A program made the position numbers and the translations under genes. A stretch of DNA of 64,000 nt from Candidatus Colicola equi. GTDB taxonomy: Bacteria > Bacteroidota > Bacteroidia > Bacteroidales > Paludibacteraceae. The stretch covers positions 54,289 to 118,288 of the forward strand of contig JAGHRV010000009.1 of assembly GCA_018066175.1 (NCBI GenBank), written 5' to 3'. Position 1 is the first letter of the stretch. Each line of letters starts with the position of its first letter. The notes below the pieces were generated by a model that did no database searches, had not been told where the DNA came from, and was given only the letters and a program-made list of their open reading frames with translations. Shown here in pieces: positions 34,085 through 43,536 of the stretch.

Positions 34085-36157
34085 TTACTTGAGGTATTTG
34101 TCTAACCATTCATAGAAAGTGCGTTGCCAAAGGATGCCGTTTTGTGGTTTGAGTACCCAATGGTTCTCGTCGGGGAAGATAAGCAATTCGGCATCTAATC
34201 CACGTAGTTTAGCGGCATCGTAAGCGGCCATAGCTTGGTTTGCCAGGATGCGGTAGTCTTTCTCGCCATGGATGCATAGGATGGGGGTGTCCCACTTATC
34301 TACGAATAGGTGAGGTGAGTTGGCGTATGAGCGTTGTGCAGTGGCATTGGTCTTATCCCAATAAGCTCCACCTAAGTCCCAATTGACAAACCACATCTCT
34401 TCGGTCTCCAAGTACTGCATCTCTAAATTAAAGATACCGTCGTGTGCGATGAAAGCCTTGAATCGTTTGTTGTGATGCCCGGCTAACCAGTAGACGGAGT
34501 ATCCACCAAAGCTGGCTCCGACGCATCCTAAGCGGTTCTTATCCACGAAAGGCAGATTGGCGCACGCTTCGTCAATAGCGGTGAGATAATCCTTCATACA
34601 TTGTCCGCCATAGTCTCCGCTAATCTGTTCGCACCACGCATTACCAAATCCGGGTAGTCCGTGACGATTAGGAGCGACTACAACATATCCGTTGGCTGCC
34701 ATCATCATGAAATTCCAGCGATAGGACCAGAACTGACTAACAGGCGATTGGGGACCTCCTTCGCAATAGAGCAGAGTGGGGTATTTTTTAGTAGGATCAA
34801 AGTGCGGGGGCAGGATAATCCATGTGAGCATATCCTCACCGGTAGTTGTTTTTTGCCAACGAGGAACGACTGTTCCCATTGTGACTTGGTCGTAGATATT
34901 CTTATTTTCAAAGGTAAGTTGGGTGTCATCTACAAACAATTCATTGGCCTCGCACATGGAGTGGCGCAGGTAGTATAGTTGTCCATCGATATAATCCACA
35001 GGTTGGTAGTCGTATTGACCATCCTTGAGCTGTTGGATGTTGAGGTCGATGGTGGAGACAGCGTATATGCCTACTTCACCATGCCAGCAAGCGGAGAAGA
35101 TGATGGACGAATCATTTGCCCATAAGAAATGGTCCACATTGGTTTCTAATGCTCGGCTGACAAAAGTGGTTTGATGGGTAGTCAGGTCCTGAATCATCAG
35201 TCTGTTTTGGTCACTCTCGTATCCATCTCGTTCCATACTAAGCCAAGCGATGCGGGTTCCATCGGGTGAGAACTGCGGATTGGTGTCATAACCCATCATA
35301 CCTTCGGTTATGTTAGTGTGCGTGCGTGTGCCAACGTTATAAAGGTAGATATCAGAATTGGTGCTGAGTGCATATTCCCTACCGGACTTCTTATGGCAGG
35401 TATAAGCCAAAGTTTCGTTATCGTTGTTCCAAGCGAGTTGTTCGATTCCGCCCCAAGGTTTCATAGGACTCTCGTATGGCGTACCTTCGAGGATATTAAC
35501 GGCATTGCTGATTTGTGCGGAACGGATATCCATTTCGTTCTTATAGTCAATATCTAATTGGCACACAAAGGGTTGTGGTGCTGTTTCGGTCCATTCATCC
35601 CAATGTTTATACATGAGGTCTGTAACTACGCGTCCGGACGCTTTGTCCAGGTCGGGGTACTTGTCTTGGGTAGAGGGCACGGTCTTAACCTGACTGATGA
35701 GTACAACACGGTCGCGACGTGGAGACAGCAAGAAACCTTCGATGTCTTGGTCGTAGCCGGTGACGTCGATATCTTGGTTGTGTTGGCGCAGTGTGAGGTG
35801 TCCGTTCTTGATGTAAGCCAAAACACCGCTACCACCAAACCATGCAGGGTCAGAACCGACAAACTCGTCGATTAGTTGGAACTGTCCGTCGGATTCCCAG
35901 CCGATACGAATCCATGACGTAGAACGGTTCTCGGAGACGCTGTAATAACTGACGGAATAGGCAATCCAACCGGTCTCGATATCCACTACTGCCGAATTGA
36001 TGCGACCCATAGCCCAAAGGGCTTCGGCACTAAAACGGCCATCGGGAAGGACGATTTGCGGCTTGGTAATAGGAGAAGGTTGGTCGGTAGATGATGGTTT
36101 ACAACTCATAACAAAAAGGGCTATAGCAGCCAGACAAAAAAGTTTACTATTGTTCAT
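34085..36157 (-). CDS. S9 family prolyl oligopeptidase-like lipoprotein
   Basis: The 690-residue protein is a lipoprotein (lipobox VMSC, Cys near residue 19). A beta-propeller region (for example NPQFSPDGTRIAWLS) precedes an S9 hydrolase domain with Ser in GASFGGYS (about residue 550), Asp in GEKDYRI (about 634) and His in DENHWVL (about 666). It should cleave short peptides in the periplasm or at the outer membrane. It differs from the DPP-IV-like peptidase at 9727 in its S9C-like hydrolase motifs. A good promoter lies at 36180-36211, back to back with the fumarase promoter. Confidence 0.9.
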   Translation of the reverse strand: MNNSKLFCLAAIALFVMSCKPSSTDQPSPITKPQIVLPDGRFSAEALWAMGRINSAVVDIETGWIAYSVSYYSVSENRSTSWIRIGWESDGQFQLIDEFVGSDPAWFGGSGVLAYIKNGHLTLRQHNQDIDVTGYDQDIEGFLLSPRRDRVVLISQVKTVPSTQDKYPDLDKASGRVVTDLMYKHWDEWTETAPQPFVCQLDIDYKNEMDIRSAQISNAVNILEGTPYESPMKPWGGIEQLAWNNDNETLAYTCHKKSGREYALSTNSDIYLYNVGTRTHTNITEGMMGYDTNPQFSPDGTRIAWLSMERDGYESDQNRLMIQDLTTHQTTFVSRALETNVDHFLWANDSSIIFSACWHGEVGIYAVSTIDLNIQQLKDGQYDYQPVDYIDGQLYYLRHSMCEANELFVDDTQLTFENKNIYDQVTMGTVVPRWQKTTTGEDMLTWIILPPHFDPTKKYPTLLYCEGGPQSPVSQFWSYRWNFMMMAANGYVVVAPNRHGLPGFGNAWCEQISGDYGGQCMKDYLTAIDEACANLPFVDKNRLGCVGASFGGYSVYWLAGHHNKRFKAFIAHDGIFNLEMQYLETEEMWFVNWDLGGAYWDKTNATAQRSYANSPHLFVDKWDTPILCIHGEKDYRILANQAMAAYDAAKLRGLDAELLIFPDENHWVLKPQNGILWQRTFYEWLDKYLK

Positions 36158-36179
36158 ATTTATATTTCATTTGCGGCTG

Positions 36180-36211
36180 CAAAGGTAGCAAAAATAAATG
36201 AAATACACAAA
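36180..36211 (-). promoter_or_regulatory. Promoter of the S9 peptidase-thioesterase operon
   Basis: On the minus strand TTTG (36211-36208) and TACCTTTG (36187-36180) are 20 bases apart. Confidence 0.75.
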
Positions 36212-36236
36212 TAAAAATAAAATTGTTTGACAAAAA

Positions 36237-36268
36237 TTTGCATATATGCAATATTTTTTATATCTTTG
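36237..36268 (+). promoter_or_regulatory. Promoter of the fumarase operon with near-perfect palindrome
   Basis: TTTG (36237-36240) and TATCTTTG (36261-36268) are 20 bases apart. TTTGCATATATGCAAT differs by one base from the 16-bp palindrome at ffh and mntA. Confidence 0.78.
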
Positions 36269-36304
36269 CACGGCGTTTCAAGAAGTCTTTAATAAATTAA
36301 ATAT

Positions 36305-37945
36305 ATGGAATACAAGTATGAACCGATGTTTCAACTCGGTAAAGATGAAACAGAGTATTATTTGCTGACCAAGGATTATGTATCGGTTAGCGAGTTTGAG
36401 GGCAAGCCTATTTTGAAGGTGGCTAAGGAAGGTTTGACTGCCATGGCGCAGCAGGCTTTTCATGATGTTAGTTTTATGCTTCGTCGTGCTCATAACGAGC
36501 AGGTGGCTAAGATATTGCGTGATCCGGAAGCTAGTGCTAACGATAAGTATGTTGCCTTGACTTTCTTGCGTAATGCCGAAGTGGCTGCAAAAGGTCAGTT
36601 GCCCTTGTGCCAAGATACAGGTACGGCTATTATCCATGGCGAGAAGGGTCAGCAAGTATGGACAGGGGCGGATGATGAAGAGGCTTTGGCGAAGGGTGTG
36701 TATAATACGTACACACAATGCAACCTGCGCTACAGTCAGAATGCACCGCTTAGCATGTATGAGGAGGTGAATACAAAGTGTAATCTGCCTGCTCAGATTG
36801 ATTTGGAGGCTACCGAAGGCATGGAGTATCGTTTCTTATGCGTGACCAAAGGTGGCGGTAGTGCCAATAAGACCTATCTGTATCAAGAGACTAAAGCGCG
36901 CATTCAGAATCCCGGTACGTTGATTCCGTTCTTGGTAGAGAAGATGAAGTCATTAGGAACGGCTGCTTGTCCTCCGTACCATATTGCAATTGTGATAGGT
37001 GGCACGAGTGCCGAGAAGAACCTGCTGACCGTTAAATTAGCTTCCACGCATTATTATGATGGTCTGCCTACGACAGGTAATGCCAGTGGTCGTGCTTTCC
37101 GCGATGTTGAGTTAGAGCAGCAGTTGTTGCAAGAGGCCTACAAGATAGGTTTGGGTGCTCAGTTTGGTGGTAAATATATGGCTCACGACGTGCGTGTTGT
37201 TCGCTTACCTCGTCATGGCGCCAGTTGCCCGATTGGTTTAGGCGTTAGTTGTTCGGCGGACCGCAATATCAAGTGCAAAATCAATAAAGACGGAATATGG
37301 ATTGAGAAGATGGATGCTAATCCTGGCGAGTTGATTCCTGCTGAATTACGCAATGCCGGAGAGGGTGAGGCTGTTCGTATTGACTTGAACCGCCCCATGA
37401 ATGAGGTTTGCAAGGAACTGTCTAAGTATAGTATCGGTACGCGTTTGAGTTTGAATGGCACTATTATCGTGGCTCGTGATATTGCTCATGCTAAGATTAA
37501 AGCACGTTTGGATGCAGGAGAGGGTATGCCGGACTATATGAAGAACCATCCGGTTTACTATGCCGGTCCTGCTAAGACTCCTGCTGGCATGCCTTGCGGT
37601 TCGTTGGGTCCAACAACCGCCGGACGTATGGATCCGTATGTAGATGAGTTCCAAGAGCATGGTGGCGCGATGATTATGTTGGCTAAGGGTAACCGATCGG
37701 TGGATGTTACCAATGCATGCCATAAACACGGTGGATTCTACTTAGGCTCTATTGGTGGTCCGGCCGCTATCTTGGCGCAAGAGAATATCAAGAGCATTGA
37801 GTGCGTAGAGTATCCTGAATTGGGAATGGAAGCCGTTTGGAAAATCCAAGTGGAGAACTTCCCTGCCTTTATATTGGTAGATGACAAGGGTAATGATTTC
37901 TTTACTCAACTTAAACCCTGTCAACATTGTACAATTATAAAATAA
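36305..37945 (+). CDS. Class I (iron-sulfur) fumarate hydratase
   Basis: The 546-residue enzyme interconverts fumarate and malate. It has the class I signatures [12 protein letters not shown] (first cluster Cys), [62 protein letters not shown] and the C-terminal [25 protein letters not shown]. Length matches FumA/FumB. In Bacteroidota it works in the reductive branch from oxaloacetate to succinate. It heads an eight-gene plus-strand cluster with spacings from -4 to 32 bases; the other genes are envelope, isoprenoid and RNA-modification functions. Confidence 0.95.
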   Translation: MEYKYEPMFQLGKDETEYYLLTKDYVSVSEFEGKPILKVAKEGLTAMAQQAFHDVSFMLRRAHNEQVAKILRDPEASANDKYVALTFLRNAEVAAKGQLPLCQDTGTAIIHGEKGQQVWTGADDEEALAKGVYNTYTQCNLRYSQNAPLSMYEEVNTKCNLPAQIDLEATEGMEYRFLCVTKGGGSANKTYLYQETKARIQNPGTLIPFLVEKMKSLGTAACPPYHIAIVIGGTSAEKNLLTVKLASTHYYDGLPTTGNASGRAFRDVELEQQLLQEAYKIGLGAQFGGKYMAHDVRVVRLPRHGASCPIGLGVSCSADRNIKCKINKDGIWIEKMDANPGELIPAELRNAGEGEAVRIDLNRPMNEVCKELSKYSIGTRLSLNGTIIVARDIAHAKIKARLDAGEGMPDYMKNHPVYYAGPAKTPAGMPCGSLGPTTAGRMDPYVDEFQEHGGAMIMLAKGNRSVDVTNACHKHGGFYLGSIGGPAAILAQENIKSIECVEYPELGMEAVWKIQVENFPAFILVDDKGNDFFTQLKPCQHCTIIK

Positions 37946-37949
37946 TTGA

Positions 37950-38774
37950 ATGAAACAGACTTTTTGGCAACGAATACGTATTAGGCGTCGTATCGTTATC
38001 CTCGATGAGCATACTTTGCGTGAACTGCATAATTTTAGGCTATCGGTATTGGGGATAACGACGGTGCTGGTGACGATGTTCATCATCACGATTGTGGTGC
38101 TATCGCTATTGATTACTCATACCGATTTACGTACATTACTGCCGGGGTATGACGAGAACATGCGTCAAACTTTATTGGACGAGTCAATGCGTGTTGATTC
38201 GCTCCATAACGTGGTGGTGATGCAACGTAAGTACTTAGATGTGATTCGTGATATAACGGCGGGTGAAATCAAGTCGGATACAGTACAATCCTTAGACTCG
38301 ATGCAACTAATCTTCCAAGAGGAGTTGATGGCGGCTAAGCGGGAAGCAACGGAGGACTTTGTGGCTCAGTACGAGAGCAAGGAGAAAGATAATCTGGCCT
38401 TGTTTGATATACAAAGTACGACACCTATATTGACTATCTTCGTGCCTGCACACGGCGTGATTGCACAACATTATGATCCTCGTCAAGGCATGAATGGTGT
38501 GACCATACAAACTCGTGATAAGGAGAATATATGTGCATGTTTGGCCGGGCATGTCATTATGGTGAATAAAGAGTGGAACGATGTTTATACCATTGTTATT
38601 CAACATGCTAATTACACCAGTATTTATCGCAATCTCAATGTTGTGACACGGTCGGTAGGTGATCAACTGAAAGCTGGGACCACGATAGGTATAGTTAATA
38701 AAGAAGGTTTGTTGCAGTTTGAGTTGTGGAAAGAAGGACTTAGTATCAATCCCGAAGAAGTGATTGCATTTTAA
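37950..38774 (+). CDS. Membrane-anchored M23/LytM-like protein, probably catalytically inactive
   Basis: The 274-residue protein has a cytoplasmic basic N-terminus, one transmembrane segment (residues 32-54), a coiled-coil-like stalk and a C-terminal LytM-type domain (VPAHGVIAQHYDPRQGMNGVTIQT, then IVIQHANYTSIYRNL, then LLQFELWKEGLSINPEEVI). Active M23 peptidases need H-x3-D and H-x-H zinc ligands. Here MNGVTI replaces the usual H-G-I-D-I segment and QFELW replaces HFE. It is therefore likely a regulator of murein hydrolases, as EnvC and NlpD are. It overlaps dxr by one base (TAATG). Confidence 0.82.
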   Translation: MKQTFWQRIRIRRRIVILDEHTLRELHNFRLSVLGITTVLVTMFIITIVVLSLLITHTDLRTLLPGYDENMRQTLLDESMRVDSLHNVVVMQRKYLDVIRDITAGEIKSDTVQSLDSMQLIFQEELMAAKREATEDFVAQYESKEKDNLALFDIQSTTPILTIFVPAHGVIAQHYDPRQGMNGVTIQTRDKENICACLAGHVIMVNKEWNDVYTIVIQHANYTSIYRNLNVVTRSVGDQLKAGTTIGIVNKEGLLQFELWKEGLSINPEEVIAF

Positions 38775-39937
38775 TGAGTAAGAAACAAATAGCGATATTA
38801 GGCAGTACAGGTTCGATAGGAACACAAACGCTGGATGTGGTGCGCCATAACCCGGACCGTTTTGAGGTGTATGCCCTGGTGGCTAATCGTAGTATAGACC
38901 AACTGATTGCTCAAGCCAACGAGTTTCACCCGGAGGTGGTATGTATAGGCGATGAGACGTTATACACTCCGCTCAAGGAAGCTTTGTCTGATCTGCCCTG
39001 TAAGGTGTGGGCCGGAGCCCAAGCCATAGCCGAGATGGTGACGATGCCATCGATAGATGTGGTGGTGGCAGCAATGGTAGGTTATGCCGGTTTACGTCCC
39101 ACGATGGAGGCTATTCGTGCCGGCAAGGCTATTGCTTTAGCCAATAAAGAGACAATGGTGGTTGCAGGCGAGATTATATGCGATTTGGCTCGCACGTACC
39201 ATGCGCCGATTCTGCCTGTAGATAGTGAGCACTCGGCCATCTTCCAGAGTTTAGTAGGGGAGGATTGCAACCAAATAGAGAAAATCCTGCTGACGGCCAG
39301 TGGTGGTCCATTCCGCACGTTCACTAAGGAACAGATGCAACAAGTGACGGCAGCACAAGCCCTAAAACATCCCAATTGGGAGATGGGGGCTAAGATTACA
39401 ATTGACTCGGCAAGTATGATGAATAAGGGGTTTGAGGTGATTGAAGCTAAATGGCTGTTTGGAGTGGATTATAACCAAATCGAGGTACTGGTGCATCCGC
39501 AAAGCATAGTGCATTCGGCTGTTCAGTTTAAGGACGGCGCGATTAAGGCACAATTAGGTGCACCGGATATGCGATTACCCATCCAGTATGCCTTGACCTT
39601 CCCCGAACGAGTGGCGAGTGATTTTCCGAGGGCTAACCTGTTGGATTTAGGAGGGTTGACCTTTGAACAACCAGACCCTGAACGCTTCCCTAATCTACGA
39701 TTAGCATACGAAGCTATAGCACGAGGTGGCAATATGCCATGCGTGCTGAATGCCGCTAACGAGGTGGTTAATCTGGCCTTTAGACAAGGTAATTGTGGCT
39801 TCCTGGAGATGCCCGAGAGAATAGCCGAAACGATGAATAAAGTTACGTATATAGCTAAACCCACGTACGACGATTATGTAGCAACGGATTGCGAGGCGAG
39901 AAGAATCGCGGAGAGTTTAGCGTTTAGAGGTGCTTAG
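38774..39937 (+). CDS. dxr: 1-deoxy-D-xylulose 5-phosphate reductoisomerase
   Basis: The 387-residue enzyme makes 2-C-methyl-D-erythritol 4-phosphate, the committed step of the non-mevalonate isoprenoid route. The NADPH motif is ILGSTGSIGTQTLDVV. The metal and substrate sites appear as PVDSEHSAIFQ (residues 150-160), TASGGPFR, HPNWEMGAKITIDSASMMNKGFEVIEA and HPQSIVHS. It is complete and typical in length. The end overlaps no gene; rseP begins 25 bases later. Confidence 0.97.
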   Translation: MSKKQIAILGSTGSIGTQTLDVVRHNPDRFEVYALVANRSIDQLIAQANEFHPEVVCIGDETLYTPLKEALSDLPCKVWAGAQAIAEMVTMPSIDVVVAAMVGYAGLRPTMEAIRAGKAIALANKETMVVAGEIICDLARTYHAPILPVDSEHSAIFQSLVGEDCNQIEKILLTASGGPFRTFTKEQMQQVTAAQALKHPNWEMGAKITIDSASMMNKGFEVIEAKWLFGVDYNQIEVLVHPQSIVHSAVQFKDGAIKAQLGAPDMRLPIQYALTFPERVASDFPRANLLDLGGLTFEQPDPERFPNLRLAYEAIARGGNMPCVLNAANEVVNLAFRQGNCGFLEMPERIAETMNKVTYIAKPTYDDYVATDCEARRIAESLAFRGA

Positions 39938-39962
39938 AGCACTCCAATAAAACAAAAATGAT

Positions 39963-41414
39963 ATGATACAAGCATTACAATTGATATTAGCGTTGAGCTT
40001 TTTGGTGGTTATCCACGAGTTTGGACACTTCCTCTTTGCCCGATTATTTGGTGTGAGAGTGGAGAAGTTCTATATGTTTTTTGATTATAAGATTTCGCTC
40101 GTCAAGGCCAAGAAATACAACGGCAAATGGCATTTTCGTTTTTTCTCTCCCACAACGGATGAGAAAGACCCCAATGAGGAATGGAATAAATATCCGGATA
40201 ATACAGAGTGGGGTATAGGTTGGATACCATTTGGAGGTTATTGCGCCATCTCAGGAATGGTAGATGAGACGCATGATGCGGAACAGATAGCTCAGACCGA
40301 ACCTCAGCCTTGGGAGTTCCGCAGCAAGAACGTTTGGCAACGCTTCTGCATCATCATCGGAGGCATAACCGTTAACTTTATAGCAGCCCTAATTATCTTC
40401 GGTCAGTTGCTGTTTGTATGGGGTGAGGATTCACTGCCTTTACGCAATGTAGATAGTGGTTTGTATTTCTCCGAGGTGTTAGTGCAAGAAGGTTTTGAGC
40501 AGCAAGATAAAATCCTGGCTATCGACGGAGAAGAGCCTGCGGATTTATATAGTATTGTGCAGAGTTTGATACTGGAAGGTAAACGCGAAGCGACCGTGTT
40601 GCGAAACTCAGATACCATTCGTTTAATCATGTCTGAAGAATTAGGTGTGCGTTACTTAGCTGCTCAGAATGAGTTTGATCGTGTAGAACGGCTCAAAGCA
40701 CATAAGGATGATACATATCAAAAGAGTCATTATACGTTGATTAGCGAGTATATTCCTTTTGTAGTGGATTCCGCGATAGTAGGACATATAGCGTCTGAGG
40801 CCGGAATTGTCAAGGGCGATACCATTGTAGCAGTAGCAGGAGTGCTTACACCTTGTGCACCGATGGTAGATGTAGAGATGCGTAAACATCCTTGTGAGCA
40901 AATCAATATAACGGTAGGTCGAGATAGTGGCCGTGTAGATGTGCCTATGTTTATAGGCGATCAATGTCGCATGGGAGTGGTTAATATGAATAAGTACCAG
41001 TTCTTTGCGACCGAGCATACCAGTTATACTTTCTGGCAGTCTATTCCGGCAGGTGTTCGTTACGGCTGGGATACATTGGTGATGTATGTGAAGCAGTTTA
41101 GGTTAGTGTTCACCAAGGAAGGAGCCGAGTCATTAGGTGGTTTTGGTGCAATAGGGTCGATGTTCCCAAAACAATTGAGTTGGTATGGATTCTGGTCCAT
41201 TACGGCCTTCCTGAGTTTAGTGCTGGCCTTCATGAATTTCCTGCCTATTCCTGCATTGGACGGAGGCTATATACTCTTCCTTATTTTTGAGATGCTTACA
41301 GGCATCAAGCCAAGTGATAAATTCTTAGAAAAAGCCAATATGATAGGTATGTTCTTGCTACTCATATTGCTGATCTATGTGAATGGTAATGATATATTTA
41401 AAGCATTCTTCTAA
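39963..41414 (+). CDS. rseP: Site-2 protease RseP (M50 family)
   Basis: The 483-residue inner-membrane metalloprotease has the zinc motif HEFGH in VVIHEFGHFLFARLFG near residue 18 and the third ligand in NFLPIPALDGG near residue 432. Two PDZ-like regions lie between. It cuts transmembrane anti-sigma factors and remnant signal peptides. The region after the first span (YKISLVKAKKYNGKWHFRFFSPTTDEKDPNEEW) is an insertion seen in Bacteroidota members. The dxr-rseP order is conserved in many Bacteroidota. The next gene starts one base after its stop. Confidence 0.95.
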   Translation: MIQALQLILALSFLVVIHEFGHFLFARLFGVRVEKFYMFFDYKISLVKAKKYNGKWHFRFFSPTTDEKDPNEEWNKYPDNTEWGIGWIPFGGYCAISGMVDETHDAEQIAQTEPQPWEFRSKNVWQRFCIIIGGITVNFIAALIIFGQLLFVWGEDSLPLRNVDSGLYFSEVLVQEGFEQQDKILAIDGEEPADLYSIVQSLILEGKREATVLRNSDTIRLIMSEELGVRYLAAQNEFDRVERLKAHKDDTYQKSHYTLISEYIPFVVDSAIVGHIASEAGIVKGDTIVAVAGVLTPCAPMVDVEMRKHPCEQINITVGRDSGRVDVPMFIGDQCRMGVVNMNKYQFFATEHTSYTFWQSIPAGVRYGWDTLVMYVKQFRLVFTKEGAESLGGFGAIGSMFPKQLSWYGFWSITAFLSLVLAFMNFLPIPALDGGYILFLIFEMLTGIKPSDKFLEKANMIGMFLLLILLIYVNGNDIFKAFF

Positions 41415-41415
41415 T

Positions 41416-41985
41416 ATGGATTATTTCGTACATGAATCATCTTACGTAGATGATAACTGCCAAATAGGTAAAGGCACTAAGATATGGCATTTCTCGCATA
41501 TCATGTCTAATTGCGTGATAGGAGAAGATTGTAATATCGGTCAAAACGTCGTTATTTCTCCGGACGTGGTGTTGGGCCGTAACTGCAAGATTCAAAATAA
41601 TGTAAGTGTCTATACGGGCGTGCGCTGTGAAGATGATGTTTTCTTGGGTCCGAGTATGGTCTTTACCAATGTCATCAATCCTCGTTCGGCTGTTTCGCGT
41701 AAGGACGAGTACCGTGAGACTATCATTCATCAAGGAGCATCCGTGGGTGCTAACGCAACGATTGTATGCGGTCATAACTTAGGTCAGTATTGCCTAATTG
41801 GTGCCGGTTCGGTAGTTACGAAGGATGTGCCTGACTTTGCGTTAATGGTGGGTAATCCGGCCCGTCGAATAGGTTGGGTAAGCCGTCATGGCGAGAAGTT
41901 GCAATTTGATGAGCAAGGCTTTGCTACATGCCCGGCAACGGGAGAAAAATACCAATTATTGAACGATAAAGTACAATTACTATGA
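41416..41985 (+). CDS. Left-handed beta-helix sugar N-acetyltransferase (WbpD/WlbB-like)
   Basis: The 189-residue protein is a hexapeptide-repeat acyltransferase (GKGTKIWHFSHI, IGEDCNIGQNVVI, LGRNCKIQNNVSVY, IGAGSVVTKDVPDFALMVGNPARRIGWVS). Closest in pattern are WbpD/WlbB enzymes that acetylate UDP-2-acetamido-3-amino-2,3-dideoxy-glucuronate for O-antigen synthesis. The C-terminus adds a Rossmann-independent tail with EQGFATCPATGEKYQL. I chose the ATG at 41416, just after the rseP stop; the upstream in-frame ATG overlaps rseP. No other O-antigen genes are nearby, so the pathway is inferred. Confidence 0.85.
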   Translation: MDYFVHESSYVDDNCQIGKGTKIWHFSHIMSNCVIGEDCNIGQNVVISPDVVLGRNCKIQNNVSVYTGVRCEDDVFLGPSMVFTNVINPRSAVSRKDEYRETIIHQGASVGANATIVCGHNLGQYCLIGAGSVVTKDVPDFALMVGNPARRIGWVSRHGEKLQFDEQGFATCPATGEKYQLLNDKVQLL

Positions 41986-42494
41986 TTCAACGACGCCAAA
42001 CTTTATACCTATTGACCATCGTCATATTAGGTGTAATCTTATTCTTTTGTTCCGTTATTCAGTTTACTTCGACTGAATCATCCGGAGTACAACGTATGTT
42101 CTTTTTGAGTGCATTAGGAGTGGAGGAAGCAACGCCGGAGATGGACTATGTGGCATTGGAGCCTATTGCATTCAAGGGGGTATGGGGATTAACCTTAACA
42201 ACGGCTTTGATTCCGTTCTTGGCATTGATAGATATTTTCTTGTATAAGAAACGTCTATTACAAGCTCGTCTGAATATTTTCCTAGCGTTATTATGTATCG
42301 GTTATTTCGGTATTTTGTTGATGTACGCCTGGTTTATGCGTGCTTCTATCCGCATGACGCACTATATGGAATTAGATTGGGATATCTGTTTTGGTGCCTG
42401 TGTGCCTTTGGTATGTTTGGTGCTCACAATAGGTGCTACACGATTGATATTAAAGGATGAAGCCTTGGTTCGCTCTGCGGATCGTATTCGTTAA
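41982..42494 (+). CDS. DUF4293 family membrane protein
   Basis: The 170-residue protein has four predicted transmembrane segments (about residues 9-27, 68-88, 98-118 and 135-156) and the N-terminal MIQRRQTLYLL, which is characteristic of DUF4293, a Bacteroidota-specific family of unknown function. The periplasmic loop between segments one and two is short. It overlaps the preceding gene by four bases and rlmN by one base, so it is translationally coupled to both. Confidence 0.88.
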   Translation: MIQRRQTLYLLTIVILGVILFFCSVIQFTSTESSGVQRMFFLSALGVEEATPEMDYVALEPIAFKGVWGLTLTTALIPFLALIDIFLYKKRLLQARLNIFLALLCIGYFGILLMYAWFMRASIRMTHYMELDWDICFGACVPLVCLVLTIGATRLILKDEALVRSADRIR

Positions 42495-43504
42495 TGGACG
42501 TATTATTGGGTAAGACATTATCGGAGTTGCAAACTATCGCGATGGAATGCGGGTTGCAGCGTTTTGCCGGCAAGCAGTTGGCAGAATGGTTGTACCGCGC
42601 TCGTGTAAGTAGCATCGACGAGATGACTAATATATCGCTTAAGGGACGAGAAGCCCTAAAAATACGGTATGAAGTAGGTCGCCATGAACCGGTGGCGCAT
42701 GCCGAATCACAAGATGGTACAAAGAAGTACTTATTTCCGGTAGGAACGCAATTTGTGGAGAGTGTATTTATTCCGGATGAGGATAGGGCTACTATCTGTG
42801 TATCCACTCAAGCCGGATGTAAGATGGGGTGTAAGTTCTGTATGACCGGCACATTAGGTTTTCATGGTCATTTGACGGCTGCAGATATACTGAATCAAGT
42901 GCTGTCGATACCAGAGAGCGACCAATTGACCAATATTGTGGTGATGGGCGAAGGCGAACCCATGGATAACTTGGATGAGGTGATGCGGTTTCTGACTATT
43001 ATGACGGCGGACTATGGATTGATGTGGTCGCCCAAACGAATAACGGTCAGTTCGGTAGGTCTATTGCCCGGTCTAAAACGTTATTTAGAGGAGAGTAGTT
43101 GTCATTTAGCTATCTCGCTACATAATCCTTTTCATATCGAGCGTGAGCAGATTATGCCAGTAGAGAAGGCTTTTGCTTTGCAACAAGTAATCAAATTGAT
43201 TAAACAATATGACTTCAGCCATCAGCGTCGTGTCTCGTTTGAGTATATCTGCTGGGGAGGAGTAAATGACACGCCTAAACACGCTAATGAGTTGCTTCGA
43301 TTGCTGAAAGGATTAGAATGCCGCATTAACTTAATCCGTTACCATGATGGCGGGCAAGCCGATTTTCCTGCCTCTAATGAGGCTAATATGGAGTGGATGC
43401 GAGATTATTTGACTCAGAAGGGGATTACGACCACGATACGTCGGTCGAGAGGAGAAGATATATTGGCCGCTTGCGGCATGCTGGTGAATGCGTTGAACGT
43501 TTAG
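42494..43504 (+). CDS. rlmN: 23S rRNA (adenine-2503-C2)-methyltransferase RlmN
   Basis: The 336-residue radical SAM enzyme has the cluster motif CKMGCKFCMTG near residue 110, preceded by TICVSTQAG, then VVMGEGEPMDNLDEV and ISLHNP. The C-terminal RRSRGEDILAACGML holds the methyl-carrying Cys. It methylates A2503 of 23S rRNA and A37 of some tRNAs. It is a little shorter than E. coli RlmN, as usual for Bacteroidota. The aminotransferase gene follows after 32 bases. Confidence 0.96.
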   Translation: MDVLLGKTLSELQTIAMECGLQRFAGKQLAEWLYRARVSSIDEMTNISLKGREALKIRYEVGRHEPVAHAESQDGTKKYLFPVGTQFVESVFIPDEDRATICVSTQAGCKMGCKFCMTGTLGFHGHLTAADILNQVLSIPESDQLTNIVVMGEGEPMDNLDEVMRFLTIMTADYGLMWSPKRITVSSVGLLPGLKRYLEESSCHLAISLHNPFHIEREQIMPVEKAFALQQVIKLIKQYDFSHQRRVSFEYICWGGVNDTPKHANELLRLLKGLECRINLIRYHDGGQADFPASNEANMEWMRDYLTQKGITTTIRRSRGEDILAACGMLVNALNV

Positions 43505-43536
43505 AGTTGATAATACCAATACAAAAATACACAATT

